DNA of 64,000 nucleotides, from assembly GCA_017451525.1 (NCBI GenBank), contig JAFTOD010000001.1, forward strand, positions 310,001 to 374,000, read 5' to 3'. The notes below the pieces were generated by a model. It was not told the DNA's origin, did no database searches, and worked only from the letters and a program-made list of their open reading frames with translations. A program made the position numbers and the translations under genes. This DNA comes from Paludibacteraceae bacterium (GTDB lineage: Bacteria > Bacteroidota > Bacteroidia > Bacteroidales > Paludibacteraceae). This document shows positions 1 to 9,342 of the stretch, piece by piece (within the stretch, counting starts at the first letter, position 1; every line of letters begins with the position of its first letter).

Positions 1-395
1 TCTGTATGAACAGGCTCAGAAGTGTGCTCTTCTGCCTGTGCATTTGGACTGCGATAATCAGCAGGTCGATAAAGCACTTGGATATTTTCTGCTATGATTT
101 CTGTTTTGCGACGCACTTGTCCATCTTTCTCCCATGTACGTGTTTGCAATTTGCCTTCCACATAGAGTTTCATTCCCTTGCGCACATATTTCTCAGCCCA
201 CTCTGCGAGATTGCGCCACAATACAATAGGATGCCATTCGGTACGATCTGGCACTTGTGTACCATTTTGCATGGTATAACCACGTTCGGTGGTTGCAAGA
301 TTAAAATTAGCAATAGCTACGCCTCTATCCAAAAAACGAATCTCTGGGTCACTGCCTACGTTACCCACTAAAATAACTTTGTTAACTGATGACAT
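1..395 (-). CDS. ssb: Single-stranded DNA-binding protein (3' end off the window)
   Basis: Coats single-stranded DNA during replication, repair and recombination. Reading the minus strand from the ATG at 395 gives an OB-fold protein that begins MSSVNKVILVGNVGSDPEI and continues with ATTERGY, the aromatic-rich segment WRNLAEWAEKYVRKG, and LYVEGKLQTRTWEKDG, which is the standard SSB order. About 131 codons are visible; the C-terminal linker and any acidic tip lie beyond the left edge. A consensus Bacteroidetes promoter sits about 85 bases upstream. The start is chosen because the first strand of the OB fold follows directly. Family assignment is secure; only the tail cannot be checked. Confidence 0.95.
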   Translation of the reverse strand, partial: MSSVNKVILVGNVGSDPEIRFLDRGVAIANFNLATTERGYTMQNGTQVPDRTEWHPIVLWRNLAEWAEKYVRKGMKLYVEGKLQTRTWEKDGQVRRKTEIIAENIQVLYRPADYRSPNAQAEEHTSEPVHT

Positions 396-421
396 GATTT
401 AATACTGTTTTAATGGTTTAA

Positions 422-470
422 AAAGTTCTAAAGGTTTCAATATTTCACGCGCTACGCGCTATTTCTAGAT
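422..470. repeat. Hairpin-word repeat upstream of ssb
   Basis: The words gttctaaaggtttcaa and tatttca flank a palindrome CGCGCTACGCGC. The layout, GTTTCA-type word then variable palindrome then T-rich word, recurs at about 12.0, 12.4 and 39.2 kb. It lies in the 5' leader of ssb. Confidence 0.5.
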
Positions 471-479
471 TCCACGCTG

Positions 480-511
480 CAAAGGTACGAAAATATTTGC
501 AGGTATGCAAA
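480..511 (-). promoter_or_regulatory. Bacteroidetes-type promoter of ssb
   Basis: On the minus strand TTTG (511-508) and TACCTTTG (487-480) are separated by exactly 20 bases, matching TTTG-N19-21-TAnnTTTG. It points at ssb. Confidence 0.8.
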
Positions 512-586
512 TTTTCGGTAAAAAAGTTTTTCTGCCAAAAGAAGAAGGAAAGAAAATGAAAAAAAAACTCATAAATACTATAGTTG

Positions 587-618
587 TTTGCATAATTAAA
601 AAAAAAGTAGTAATTTTG
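587..618 (+). promoter_or_regulatory. Promoter of the EEP-family gene
   Basis: TTTG at 587-590 and TAATTTTG at 611-618 are 20 bases apart, with the ATG 24 bases downstream. Confidence 0.75.
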
Positions 619-641
619 CGCAAATTTAATCAAAATCAGAT

Positions 642-1724
642 ATGAAACACATTTTTTCTCGATTGATGGTTGTTGCCCTATTCGTTCTAATGGCATGCAA
701 CACCGCATTAGCGGACAACGACATGATGGTGCGATGCATTGCATTCTATAACCTCGAAAATCTATTCGACACCATTCATGATGAAGGTAAGAATGACTAT
801 GAATACTTGCCTGATGGCGGTATGAAATGGACATCATTGAAGTATCAACACAAAATTCATAACATGGCATATGCCATTGCTCAATTAGGCACAGACGAAG
901 ATCCTCGTGGGGCTGCGTGCATAGGCGTATCAGAGGTGGAGAATATCGGTTGTTTGCACGATCTCTGCAAAGAGTTGAAAGAGAAGCACAATCGCAATTA
1001 TGTACCTATCCTTTTGGAAGGTCCTGACCGCCGCGGTGTGGATGTGGGTTTCCTCTATAACCCCGATATGTTCAAGCCAGTGGGACAACCCAAAGGCTAC
1101 GAGCTGAAGGCACATTATGCAGATGGGGGTGTAGTGAGAAGCCGTTTGCAACTCTGGGTGTCGGGGTATTTGCTGGACGACAACCGCAAGATTGTGATGG
1201 ACAAGATTCATATCAGTGTGAACCACTGGCCTAGTCGCTATGGTGGCGAGGAGAGCAGTCGTGCCACCCGCGATACCGCAGCCATGCTCTGCAAACAAGT
1301 ATGTGACAGCATTTATATGCGCGAGCCTAATGCTAAGATCATCGTGATGGGCGACTTGAACGATGACCCATTCAATCACAGTTGCGCTGTAGTGATGGGA
1401 GCAAAAAAGACACGCGAAGAAGTAGAAGAACAAGGTTTCTTCAATACCATGTGGCAAAAATTAGACCGAGGAATAGGTAGTTTAGCATACCAAGGCAGTT
1501 GGAACCTCTTTGACCAAATATTCATCTCTGAGCCACTGATGAACGCAAAGAAAGAAGATGGGAAATGGATATACTGGAAGTCACAGATCTTCAATAAACC
1601 ATTCTTGACCGTACAAGAAGGCAAAGACAAAGGAACTCCGCTGCGTACAGTAAAGAGTGGTGTATGGCAAGACGGATATGCCGATCACTATCCAACAATG
1701 ATTTATCTACTAAAAAAGAAATAA
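642..1724 (+). CDS. Exported endonuclease/exonuclease/phosphatase (EEP) family protein
   Basis: A 360-residue metal-dependent hydrolase of the EEP (DNase I-like) fold, probably acting outside the cytoplasm on nucleic acid or a phosphate ester; the substrate is not evident. Visible family motifs in order are YNLENLF (36-42), VSEVEN (96-101), RRGVDVGFLYN (130-140), NHWPSR (194-199), GDLNDD (237-242) and DHYP near the end, which supply the catalytic Glu, Asp, Asn and His. The N-terminus is a signal peptide (hydrophobic 9-24); LMAC is an imperfect lipobox, so it may be cleaved after ALA or lipidated. It is followed six bases later by a DUF4290 gene, so the two are probably co-transcribed. Confidence 0.85.
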   Translation: MKHIFSRLMVVALFVLMACNTALADNDMMVRCIAFYNLENLFDTIHDEGKNDYEYLPDGGMKWTSLKYQHKIHNMAYAIAQLGTDEDPRGAACIGVSEVENIGCLHDLCKELKEKHNRNYVPILLEGPDRRGVDVGFLYNPDMFKPVGQPKGYELKAHYADGGVVRSRLQLWVSGYLLDDNRKIVMDKIHISVNHWPSRYGGEESSRATRDTAAMLCKQVCDSIYMREPNAKIIVMGDLNDDPFNHSCAVVMGAKKTREEVEEQGFFNTMWQKLDRGIGSLAYQGSWNLFDQIFISEPLMNAKKEDGKWIYWKSQIFNKPFLTVQEGKDKGTPLRTVKSGVWQDGYADHYPTMIYLLKKK

Positions 1725-1730
1725 CAACGT

Positions 1731-2066
1731 ATGACAAATACTCTTAAGCCCAACGCACGTCCCGTGCGTATGCGCAACTACGGACGCATCATCGAAGATA
1801 TGGTAGCACTGGCTGCTCAAGAGCAAGATACCGAAAAGCAGCAAGCTATGGTGATATATATTGCGCAATGTATGCGACAGAAAAATGCGCAATGGAACAA
1901 AGAACAAGAATCGGGCATTGAACGCCTCAAAGAGGATATTGCTACCCTGTCTAACGGAGTGCTACAATGTGACTTCCCTAGTTTTGATGAAACGCTCGAA
2001 AAACTTGCTCAACGACCATTGCCTTTCGCAGACCGCAACAACAATCAGAAGAAGAAAAAGAAATAA
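1731..2066 (+). CDS. Short DUF4290-family protein
   Basis: A 111-residue cytoplasmic protein of unknown function. The segment RMRNYGRIIEDMVALA corresponds to the conserved start of the Bacteroidetes DUF4290 family (family form: PEYGRNIQNMV), and LKEDIATLSNGVLQCDFP matches its middle block. Typical members are roughly twice as long; here the protein stops soon after that block with a poly-lysine tail (QKKKKKK-like) read from an A-rich run just before the tRNA cluster. It looks like a naturally shortened member rather than a frameshifted one, since no continuation of the family is obvious downstream. Confidence 0.6.
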   Translation: MTNTLKPNARPVRMRNYGRIIEDMVALAAQEQDTEKQQAMVIYIAQCMRQKNAQWNKEQESGIERLKEDIATLSNGVLQCDFPSFDETLEKLAQRPLPFADRNNNQKKKKK

Positions 2067-2127
2067 ACCGTGTGAATGTGATATAGAAAAGAAAAAGAGG
2101 AAACCCGAATGGATTTCCTCTTTTTTG

Positions 2128-2211
2128 TGCGCAGGATGAGACTCGAACTCACACGGTCTTGCGACCACTACCCCCTCAAAGTAGCGTGTATACCAATTTC
2201 ACCACCTGCGC
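2128..2211 (-). tRNA. tRNA-Leu (anticodon GAG)
   Basis: Minus-strand cloverleaf with acceptor GCGCAGG/CCTGCGC, a D arm with AAATTGGTA, anticodon stem-loop CTACT-TTGAGGG-GGTAG, a type II variable arm (GGTCGCAAGACC) and a T arm with GTTCGAGTC. The long variable arm and GAG anticodon identify leucine. CCA is not encoded. Confidence 0.93.
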
Positions 2212-2215
2212 GATG

Positions 2216-2297
2216 TGCCCAAAACAGGACTCGAACCTGCACGTCTCTCAACACTCGCACCTGAAACGAGCGCGTCTACCAATTCCGCCATTTGGGC
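2216..2297 (-). tRNA. tRNA-Leu (anticodon CAG)
   Basis: Acceptor GCCCAAA/TTTGGGC, anticodon stem-loop CTCGT-TTCAGGT-GCGAG, long variable arm and GGTTCGAGTCC T loop. It lies only four bases from the Leu(GAG) gene, so the two are probably processed from one transcript. Confidence 0.93.
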
Positions 2298-2396
2298 TTC
2301 GTCGCGGTTGAGAGCCGCTTAAGGATTCTCTCATGTCATGTAAAAGACCATTTTTAGAAAATGAAAGCAGGAACTGTGTCCTGCTCATTTCTATAG

Positions 2397-2469
2397 AGCG
2401 GCAAACGAGACTCGAACTCGCGACCCCAACCTTGGCAAGGTTGTGCTCTACCAACTGAGCTATTGCCGC
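2397..2469 (-). tRNA. tRNA-Gly (anticodon GCC)
   Basis: Acceptor GCGGCAA/TTGCCGC with a U discriminator, AGCTCAGTTGGTAGAGC D arm, anticodon stem-loop CAACC-TTGCCAA-GGTTG and T loop GTTCGAGTC. Most upstream gene of the three-tRNA minus-strand cluster. Confidence 0.95.
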
Positions 2470-2584
2470 ATTTTGTGTAAGACCACTGCTTTCTTCTCGA
2501 AAGCGGGTGCAAAGGTACTGCTTTTTTTTGAACTGACCAAATATTTTGCAAAAAAAATGCAAAAAAAGTGCATTTTATTGGATT

Positions 2585-2619
2585 TTTGCATATTATATTC
2601 CAATTTTTCACTACCTTTG
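2585..2619 (+). promoter_or_regulatory. Promoter of the ttcA-like gene
   Basis: TACCTTTG at 2612-2619, with TTTG at 2585-2588 (spacing 23, slightly long). The ATG begins only 9 bases after the box, so the expected transcript has almost no leader. Confidence 0.65.
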
Positions 2620-2628
2620 CAGTCGGAT

Positions 2629-3423
2629 ATGGAAAAAACACCCGAACAAATAGAACTGATTAAACTACGAGCACGTATTACGAAACGTTTTCATAAAGCA
2701 TGTGCTGATTATGGTTTGATTGCTGATGGCGATCATATCTTGATAGGATTGAGTGGCGGAAAAGATTCGCTCGCCTTGGTAGAACTGCTGGGTAAACGTG
2801 CTCAAATCCATGTGCCTCGTTTCAATGTTACCGCTGTACATGTACGCGTCAAAGAACGCGATTATCATTCGGATGTAAGTTATCTGGAGGATTTCTGTGC
2901 ACGCGTGCGCGTACCTTTGTTGGTACGTGATACCGAAATAGGCGATGAGGTTAAAGGTGAAAGATTAGAGGCGAGAGGCGAGAGGTTAAAGGAGAAGGAT
3001 CCGTGTTTCTTGTGTTCGTGGTATAGGCGAAAAGTATTGTTTGATGTGGCACAAGAGTTGGGATGCAACAAGATTGCTCTTGGTCATCACAAAGATGATG
3101 CGGTAGAAACCCTAATGATGAATTTAATCTTTCAGGGCAGTATCAGCACCATTCCGCCGCTCCTTCAGATGGAAAAGATGCCTATTGAGTTGATTCGCCC
3201 TTTGTGCCTGATAGAAGAAGCAGAGATAGCTCGCTATGCTCAGTTATGCGGTTTTGAGAAACAACTGAAATTGTGTCCGCTAGAGAAAGTGAGCAGTCGG
3301 GCACAGATAAAAGAACTGATTAAGCAGTTGGAAACACTCAATCCTAATATACGTGACAGTATCTGGGGAGCAATGGAAAATATCAAAGCGGGTTATTTAC
3401 CCAATCGCGTAGTGAAAGGATAA
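2629..3423 (+). CDS. TtcA-like tRNA cytidine-thiolating ATPase
   Basis: A 264-residue PP-loop ATPase of the TtcA/TilS group, most like TtcA, which forms 2-thiocytidine at tRNA position 32. The adenylation P-loop is SGGKDS (42-47), and the cysteine pair PCFLCSWYRR (C126, C129) plus a later cysteine in LKLCPLEK fit the Fe-S/thiolation cysteines of the family; GHHKDDAVETLMMN is also typical. The start at 2629 replaces a longer open frame because everything upstream belongs to tRNA-Gly and the promoter. A charged insert (about residues 107-121, DNA 2948-3000) is built from repeated gaggcgaga-like units and looks like an inserted repeat between strands of the fold. Confidence 0.85.
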   Translation: MEKTPEQIELIKLRARITKRFHKACADYGLIADGDHILIGLSGGKDSLALVELLGKRAQIHVPRFNVTAVHVRVKERDYHSDVSYLEDFCARVRVPLLVRDTEIGDEVKGERLEARGERLKEKDPCFLCSWYRRKVLFDVAQELGCNKIALGHHKDDAVETLMMNLIFQGSISTIPPLLQMEKMPIELIRPLCLIEEAEIARYAQLCGFEKQLKLCPLEKVSSRAQIKELIKQLETLNPNIRDSIWGAMENIKAGYLPNRVVKG

Positions 3424-3465
3424 GGGGAGAGAAACCGCATATTTTGAGCCTATAAACTAAAAGAT

Positions 3466-3834
3466 ATGAATAGTTTTTATACAATATTACTTTTGATAGC
3501 GTCGAATGTATTTATGACGCTGGCGTGGTATGGTCATCTGAAGATGGCTGAGTTTAGTTGGTTTAAGACCCTTCCTCTGATTGGTGTTATCGCCATATCA
3601 TGGGGTATTGCTTTTTTTGAATACTGCCTGCAAGTGCCTGCCAACCGTATTGGGTTTGAGGGCAATGGTGGCCCATTTTCGCTTATGCAACTCAAAATTC
3701 TACAAGAGGTGATTACCTTGGTGGTGTTTATCCTATTTTCTGTGGTAGCATTCCACATGCAATTGAAATGGAACCATATCGTGGCAGCCCTATGTTTGAT
3801 TGGGGCTGTGTATTTTGTTTTTGGGTTTAAATAA
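3466..3834 (+). CDS. DUF486 (DMT-superfamily-like) membrane protein
   Basis: A 122-residue integral membrane protein with four predicted helices (about 3-22, 33-52, 78-100 and 103-121). The segments FMTLAWYGHLK, ISWGIAFFEYCLQVPANRIG and the C-terminal MQLKWNHIVAALCLIGAVYFVF are characteristic of DUF486, a small family related to drug/metabolite transporters. The transported substrate, if any, is unknown. It sits 43 bases after the thiolase gene and 25 bases before the phosphatase gene, so the three probably form one transcript. Confidence 0.85.
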   Translation: MNSFYTILLLIASNVFMTLAWYGHLKMAEFSWFKTLPLIGVIAISWGIAFFEYCLQVPANRIGFEGNGGPFSLMQLKILQEVITLVVFILFSVVAFHMQLKWNHIVAALCLIGAVYFVFGFK

Positions 3835-3858
3835 ACGCAGTGGTCAAATATAACGCTT

Positions 3859-4326
3859 ATGAAGAAAATATTATTCGTTTGTCACGGTAATATCTGCCGC
3901 AGCGTGATGGCAGAGATGATTACGCGGCATCTTGTGTCGCAAGGGTTGTCGGATGGTGAGTTATCCATTGTGATTGATTCTTGCGCCACATCGCGCGAGG
4001 AGATTGGCAATGATATTTACCCGCCAGCCAAACGCTGTCTGGCAGCACATGGGATTCCTTTTACGCGCCATGCTGCACGACAGATTACGCGCGAGGATTA
4101 CGAGCAGTTTGATGCTATCTTGTGCATGGAGGATTATAATATCCGCAATCTTCGCCGTGTATTGGGCGAGGAGATTATGCAGCGCGATGCTGCCTTGTCT
4201 CAACCCAAGATTCGCCGTCTATTGAACCGCGACGTAGCCGATCCATGGTACACGGGCGACTTTGAAGCCACCTACCGCGATTTGATGGCAGGGTGCAGAG
4301 CTTTGCTAACTCACTTACGAAAATAA
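3859..4326 (+). CDS. Low-molecular-weight protein-tyrosine phosphatase
   Basis: A 155-residue cytoplasmic phosphatase. The phosphate-binding loop CHGNICRS (8-15) is the LMW-PTP signature C-x4-C-R-S and holds the nucleophilic cysteine and the arginine; the general-acid loop is DPWYTGDF near residue 127. Length and motif order are those of the family. The likely role is dephosphorylation of a bacterial tyrosine kinase substrate or a small phosphoester, but no kinase gene is nearby. Last gene of the block, closed by a strong bidirectional terminator. Confidence 0.92.
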   Translation: MKKILFVCHGNICRSVMAEMITRHLVSQGLSDGELSIVIDSCATSREEIGNDIYPPAKRCLAAHGIPFTRHAARQITREDYEQFDAILCMEDYNIRNLRRVLGEEIMQRDAALSQPKIRRLLNRDVADPWYTGDFEATYRDLMAGCRALLTHLRK

Positions 4327-4333
4327 ATAACAT

Positions 4334-4366
4334 AAAAAATCCTGCCCATATGAGCAGGATTTTTTA
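4334..4366. terminator. Bidirectional intrinsic terminator
   Basis: Perfect stem AATCCTGC/GCAGGATT, flanked by A on the left and T on the right, between the convergent phosphatase and M16 genes. Confidence 0.85.
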
Positions 4367-4385
4367 ATGAATATAGTATGCTCCT

Positions 4386-7190
4386 TTATGGCAACATCAC
4401 TACTTCGAATACGTTGCCTGCATCAACTAGTTTCTTCAAGGTTGCTTGTACGGTTTCAGCAGTAATAGCCTCTACAGCATCCTTATAATCAGCAATATAG
4501 TTGATACCGTTTACATAGTAACGATCCAAGGCGTTCAACCAATAACCATTCTTCTCGAGGTTTTCCTCAAAGTCTTTGAGCATGGCCTCTTTTTCTTTGT
4601 TGAGGTCTTTTGCCAAAGGACCATTCTCGACAATAGTCATCACTTCCTCGTGAATAATACCCATCAGTTTGGTTTGCTTCTCAGGATCAGTGTCGAACTG
4701 CATAATCAATACTGCACTTGGCACAGGGCGGATATTCATCCATCCTGCGCAACCTACGCCATACGAACCACCCTCACGCTCGCGGATAGACTCCAAATAG
4801 CGAGTAGAAAGGATACGACCAATCATCTCCATATTCAAGTCATTAGCCAAGGTATATGGCATATTGTATGAAGTGTATTGAATACGGTTGCTGGCAGTCT
4901 TGATTTCCATCTTTTGGGTGAAATAATTTTGTTGTTTACCCAGAGGAACACGCACTTGATGATCTACTACTTTCTCTTTTTTCTTATTGGCTTTGAGCCC
5001 ACCCAACCATTGGCACACTTGCGCTTTGAAAGTAGAGTCTTCTGGGTTTACATTGCCCACAAAGAAGAACGTGAAGTCTGCAGGATTAGCAAAACGTGCT
5101 TTATACACCTCCAACGCCTTATCCAATGATACTTTTTCAAGAAGTTCCTTAGTGAAAATAACGGTACGTTCAGAATTGTTGCTTGTCATCATTTGGATAG
5201 AATCGTTGAACGCTACTTTAGGATTCTTATCGCGGTTAGCCAATTGCGATTCCAAGATACTCATCAATGTTTGATAAGACTCCTCATCACGACGTGGAGC
5301 AGTGAAGTACAGGTAGTTGAGTTGGAGCAATGTTTCCAAATCTTTTACGGTTGAAGAACCCGATAGGCCTTCTGAATTACCACCAATGCTTGGCGAGAGT
5401 GATACACGTTTGCCTGTCAATGCTTTTTGCAAGTCGGTAACGTTCATATCCGCCAAACCTGCCAATTCCACGACATCTGTTGCCAATAGTGCAGAAGGCA
5501 AATCTTCGGTCTTAACTTGTGAGTGACCGCCCAAAGAAGTAGCATAGAACAATATCTCATCTTGCTTAAAATCAGTAGGTTTAACAATGACACGCACCCC
5601 GTTGGAGAGTGTCCACTCGGTAGTACCCAGAATCTCGTTGTATGCTGTCTTGCGGATTTTGCCTGCTTTAGGTGCATCCTCTACCAATGTGGTGCGAATC
5701 TCTTCTTCCACTGGTGCTTCGATTGCCTCGTTTTTCACCGCAGCCAACATCTCAATTGCCTCTGCCTCGGTAGGAAGAACGACATTCTCATCTTCTGGCG
5801 CTTGGAAAGAGATAATCAAGTTGTGGTCAGTAACCAATTGCTGTGCAATCTGGTTAAGCATATCCACATTGATTGCAGGCAGGATTTGTTGAATCATCTC
5901 ATATTCCCACTTGATACCAGGAATAGGTGAGCCGTCCAAGTAGTGGCGGATATACTCTTGCGCGTGCGCGATATTACGAACGGTGTTGCGCTCGTTGTAA
6001 GATTTTTCGTAAGCAGCCAAGGTTTCTTTCTTCACACGGTCTAACTCTGCGTATGTAAAGCCATATCGGCGCATCTTCTCCAATTGGGTGAGAAGGTCTT
6101 TGTATGCTTGCACCTCTTGTCCTTGCTTAGCCAAGTAAATTGCCACAAACGCATCTTTCTCCTTTACCAACTCGCCATAATATGACCCTGCACCTACGAA
6201 CGTTGCCTCTGGTTTCATTGCTAACTCAGAAAGACGATTGTTGAACATATCGCATACAAGTTCAATAGCAATAGTTTGTAGGTAATCTACATTGGTTCCG
6301 CGCAATTGCTTTAGCAATTGTTCTTTCTTGAACTCCAATTCAATGCGGGTGTATTGTGCCTCCTTATCGCGCACGACAGCTACGATTGGTTGCTCATTGT
6401 CGTTTACTGAATACAATGGACGCTCGCCACGGTTCTCGCGAGCAGGCACATCTGCCCAGAGAGCTTTAATCTTTTGCTCAACTTGATCTACATTAATATC
6501 ACCGACCACGATAATCGCTTGGTTGTCTGGACCATACCATTTCTTATAGTAGTCACGAAGTGCATCGTAAGCAAAGTTATTGATCACAGCCGTATCACCA
6601 ATCACATCGCGTTTAGCATATTGGCTGCCTGGGTATTTGAGTGGATTAATGGCTTTCCACATGCGGCGGTTGGCTTGTGCGCCAGTACGCCACTCCTCGC
6701 GGATAACGCCACGCTCTGCATCAATCTCTTCTGGCAGTAGCAACAAACCGCATGCCCAGTCGTGCATCACGAGCAAGGCGGAGTCAATGATTCCTTCACG
6801 AGTAGTTGGCACCTCGCTCAGACGATACACAGTCTCGTCCAATGAGGTATAAGCGTTGATGTTTCCACCAAAGTTCACACCGATAGACTCGAAGTACTCA
6901 ATGATACCTTTGCCTGCGAAGTGCTCTGTACCATTGAACGCCATGTGCTCCAAGAAGTGAGCCAAACCATTCTGGTGGTCTTCTTCGAGGATAGCACCTA
7001 CCGCTTGTGCGATATGGAACTCGGCACGTTGCTTAGGATATTCATTGTGACGAATGTAATAAGTCAGACCATTCTCCAACTTGCCCACGCGCACTGCCGA
7101 ATCAATAGGCAATGGTTGTGGTTGTTGCGCTACCGCTACGAGCGACAACGCCAGCACCATGATGCATAGAATTAACTTTTTCATATTCAC
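4386..7190 (-). CDS. M16 family zinc metallopeptidase (PqqL-like)
   Basis: A 934-residue exported peptidase of the insulinase/pitrilysin family. The inverted zinc motif HFLEH is at 78-82, followed by the distal acidic region (EEIDAERGVIREEWR). The protein has two M16 halves: an active N-terminal half and a second half starting near YNEILGTTEWTLSNGVRV that lacks the zinc motif, as in PqqL-type enzymes. A signal peptide (MKKLILCIMVLALSLVAVA) is followed by mature QQPQ, fitting signal peptidase I cleavage before Gln. Likely degrades oligopeptides in the periplasm. It starts 24 bases after ftsH ends on the same strand and probably shares its transcript. Confidence 0.93.
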   Translation of the reverse strand: MNMKKLILCIMVLALSLVAVAQQPQPLPIDSAVRVGKLENGLTYYIRHNEYPKQRAEFHIAQAVGAILEEDHQNGLAHFLEHMAFNGTEHFAGKGIIEYFESIGVNFGGNINAYTSLDETVYRLSEVPTTREGIIDSALLVMHDWACGLLLLPEEIDAERGVIREEWRTGAQANRRMWKAINPLKYPGSQYAKRDVIGDTAVINNFAYDALRDYYKKWYGPDNQAIIVVGDINVDQVEQKIKALWADVPARENRGERPLYSVNDNEQPIVAVVRDKEAQYTRIELEFKKEQLLKQLRGTNVDYLQTIAIELVCDMFNNRLSELAMKPEATFVGAGSYYGELVKEKDAFVAIYLAKQGQEVQAYKDLLTQLEKMRRYGFTYAELDRVKKETLAAYEKSYNERNTVRNIAHAQEYIRHYLDGSPIPGIKWEYEMIQQILPAINVDMLNQIAQQLVTDHNLIISFQAPEDENVVLPTEAEAIEMLAAVKNEAIEAPVEEEIRTTLVEDAPKAGKIRKTAYNEILGTTEWTLSNGVRVIVKPTDFKQDEILFYATSLGGHSQVKTEDLPSALLATDVVELAGLADMNVTDLQKALTGKRVSLSPSIGGNSEGLSGSSTVKDLETLLQLNYLYFTAPRRDEESYQTLMSILESQLANRDKNPKVAFNDSIQMMTSNNSERTVIFTKELLEKVSLDKALEVYKARFANPADFTFFFVGNVNPEDSTFKAQVCQWLGGLKANKKKEKVVDHQVRVPLGKQQNYFTQKMEIKTASNRIQYTSYNMPYTLANDLNMEMIGRILSTRYLESIREREGGSYGVGCAGWMNIRPVPSAVLIMQFDTDPEKQTKLMGIIHEEVMTIVENGPLAKDLNKEKEAMLKDFEENLEKNGYWLNALDRYYVNGINYIADYKDAVEAITAETVQATLKKLVDAGNVFEVVMLP

Positions 7191-7214
7191 AAATTTTGGT
7201 TAATTTTCTATAAT

Positions 7215-9311
7215 TTATTTTATTTCAACATTATTCTCAGCCACTTCGTCTTGGCTCTTGGTTCCTTGTTCCTGAGTCTCATTTTCTTTCTTCTTGCGGG
7301 GGGCGCGTTTCTTTTTGGGTTTCTCCTCCTCGCCTTTTAGCCTCATCGCCTCATTCGCCTCTATGATTTCATCGGTGCGACTCACCCAAGGGCGAGGACC
7401 AAGAATGGCCTCCACATCGTCGGAGGTAATCACCTCTTTCTCAATCAACATTTGCGCTAACTTATTATGTCCCTCCGCATTCTCTTCGAGAATCTTCTTG
7501 GCACGCGCCATCTGTTCTGCAATAATAGCACTGGTTTCACTATCAATCACTTCAGCAGTCTTCTCCGAATAGGGTTTCGCAAATCCCATATCATAGCGAC
7601 CCGTAGAGTCATAGTAACTGAGGTTCTTCAACTTGTCGGACATACCATAGTACGCCACCATAGCGTATGCCTGTTTGGTCGCACGCTCCAAGTCATTCAA
7701 TGCGCCTGTAGAAGTCTGCTGCAAGAACACTTCCTCCGCAGCGCGACCACCTAACAAAGAGCAGAGATTATCCATGATATGGTCTTTGTTGGTCAATTGT
7801 CGCTCCTCTGGCAGATACCAAGCTGCACCCAATGCCATTCCACGAGGCACGATGGTCACTTTCACCAATGGATTACCCCAACGCAATAGCCATGAGATAG
7901 TCGCGTGACCTGCTTCGTGGTATGCCACTGAACGCTTCTCTTCTTCAGTCATAATCTTGTTCTTTCGTTCCAAGCCACCGATGATACGATCCACGGCGTC
8001 CATGAAGTCTTGTCGGCTGACACTCTTGTGGTCATTACGCGCCGCTATCAGGGCTGCTTCGTTGCAGACATTAGCAATATCCGCACCCGAGAATCCAGGA
8101 GTCTGTTTCGCCAAGAAGTTGATGTCCAAGTCCTTATCTATCTTGATACCTGCTATATGCACACCAAAAATCTCTTTGCGTTCTTGCAAGTCGGGCAACT
8201 CCACATGTATCTGACGGTCAAAACGACCAGCACGCAATAGCGCAGCATCCAAGACATCCGCACGGTTGGTCGCTGCCAAGATGATCACACCAGAATTGCT
8301 ACCAAAACCGTCCATCTCGGTCAGCAACTGGTTCAGCGTCGATTCGCGCTCATCATTACCACCACCCATCATATTATTGCGACCGCGAGCACGTCCCACG
8401 GCATCAATCTCATCAATAAAAATAATAGCAGGCGCTTTCTCTTTGGCTTGACGGAACAAGTCACGCACACGACTGGCACCTACGCCCACGAACATCTCCA
8501 CAAAGTCGCTACCCGACATCGAGAAGAAAGGCACATTCGCCTCGCCTGCTACCGCCTTGGCAAGCAATGTCTTACCCGTTCCTGGAGGGCCTACGAGCAG
8601 TACACCCTTTGGAATCTTACCGCCCAAGTTGGTGTATTTGGTAGGGTTCTTGAGGAAGGAAACAATCTCCTCCACCTCTTGTTTGGCGCCTGCCAAACCA
8701 GCCACATCCTTGAAGGTGATTTTATCTTTCTTATCCTTGTTTTGCACTTCTGCTTTCACTTTGCCCACATTGAAGATACCGCCAGGACCGCCGCCCGCAG
8801 CGTTGGCCATACCACGGCTCATCCATACGAAGAACAAGACAATCAGCACGATAGGCAATATATTCACCAATATCATATACCAGTAGTCGCGCGACTTGGC
8901 ATAGCTAACATCTATCGCCGCTTTGCCTTTGGATTTGCGTTCAACATTCACATTATCAATGTATTTCGCAAACTCTTCTACGGATGGTACTAATGCTTTC
9001 AATTTTCCCTTTACGTCTTCGCCAGCCTCTTGGTTGCCAAAGACTAAGGCATAACTCTCTGGACGAATTTTTGCTTCTGCGGTGTTGTCATCGTACACTA
9101 CTACTGATGCTACAGCATCGTTGTCTATGTATGCTGTAAACTTTGTATAACTCAGGTCTTTATCTGCACCATCTTTTCCTCCTACAGGGAAGAAGAATAG
9201 TACCATCAGACCTATCATTACTGCATAATACAACCACGACCAACGTGAGCGTTTAGGCTGTTGGTTCTTTTTGGGTTGTTGGTTTGGCTGTTTAGGTTTT
9301 TGTTCTGCCAT
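7215..9311 (-). CDS. ftsH: ATP-dependent zinc metalloprotease FtsH
   Basis: Membrane-anchored AAA+ protease that degrades unassembled or regulatory membrane and cytosolic proteins. The 698 residues show a first membrane helix at 28-41, a periplasmic domain, a second helix near 145-163, the AAA module with Walker A GPPGTGKT (241-248), Walker B IIFIDEID (296-303), arginine finger segment RAGRFDRQ, and the zinc site HEAGH (465-469). The C-terminus is a lysine- and glutamate-rich tail. It lies between rsfS and an M16 peptidase on one strand, with 31 bases to rsfS that carry an AATTCAAAATT interspersed word. Confidence 0.98.
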   Translation of the reverse strand: MAEQKPKQPNQQPKKNQQPKRSRWSWLYYAVMIGLMVLFFFPVGGKDGADKDLSYTKFTAYIDNDAVASVVVYDDNTAEAKIRPESYALVFGNQEAGEDVKGKLKALVPSVEEFAKYIDNVNVERKSKGKAAIDVSYAKSRDYWYMILVNILPIVLIVLFFVWMSRGMANAAGGGPGGIFNVGKVKAEVQNKDKKDKITFKDVAGLAGAKQEVEEIVSFLKNPTKYTNLGGKIPKGVLLVGPPGTGKTLLAKAVAGEANVPFFSMSGSDFVEMFVGVGASRVRDLFRQAKEKAPAIIFIDEIDAVGRARGRNNMMGGGNDERESTLNQLLTEMDGFGSNSGVIILAATNRADVLDAALLRAGRFDRQIHVELPDLQERKEIFGVHIAGIKIDKDLDINFLAKQTPGFSGADIANVCNEAALIAARNDHKSVSRQDFMDAVDRIIGGLERKNKIMTEEEKRSVAYHEAGHATISWLLRWGNPLVKVTIVPRGMALGAAWYLPEERQLTNKDHIMDNLCSLLGGRAAEEVFLQQTSTGALNDLERATKQAYAMVAYYGMSDKLKNLSYYDSTGRYDMGFAKPYSEKTAEVIDSETSAIIAEQMARAKKILEENAEGHNKLAQMLIEKEVITSDDVEAILGPRPWVSRTDEIIEANEAMRLKGEEEKPKKKRAPRKKKENETQEQGTKSQDEVAENNVEIK

Positions 9312-9342
9312 ATTACTCTAATTCAAAATTCTTAATTCAAAA

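Noticed and set aside
930..1457. A 175-codon minus-strand open frame
   Set aside because: Antisense to the EEP gene with all catalytic motifs on the other strand.
8448..8993. A 181-codon plus-strand open frame
   Set aside because: Antisense to ftsH and lacks any recognisable motif.
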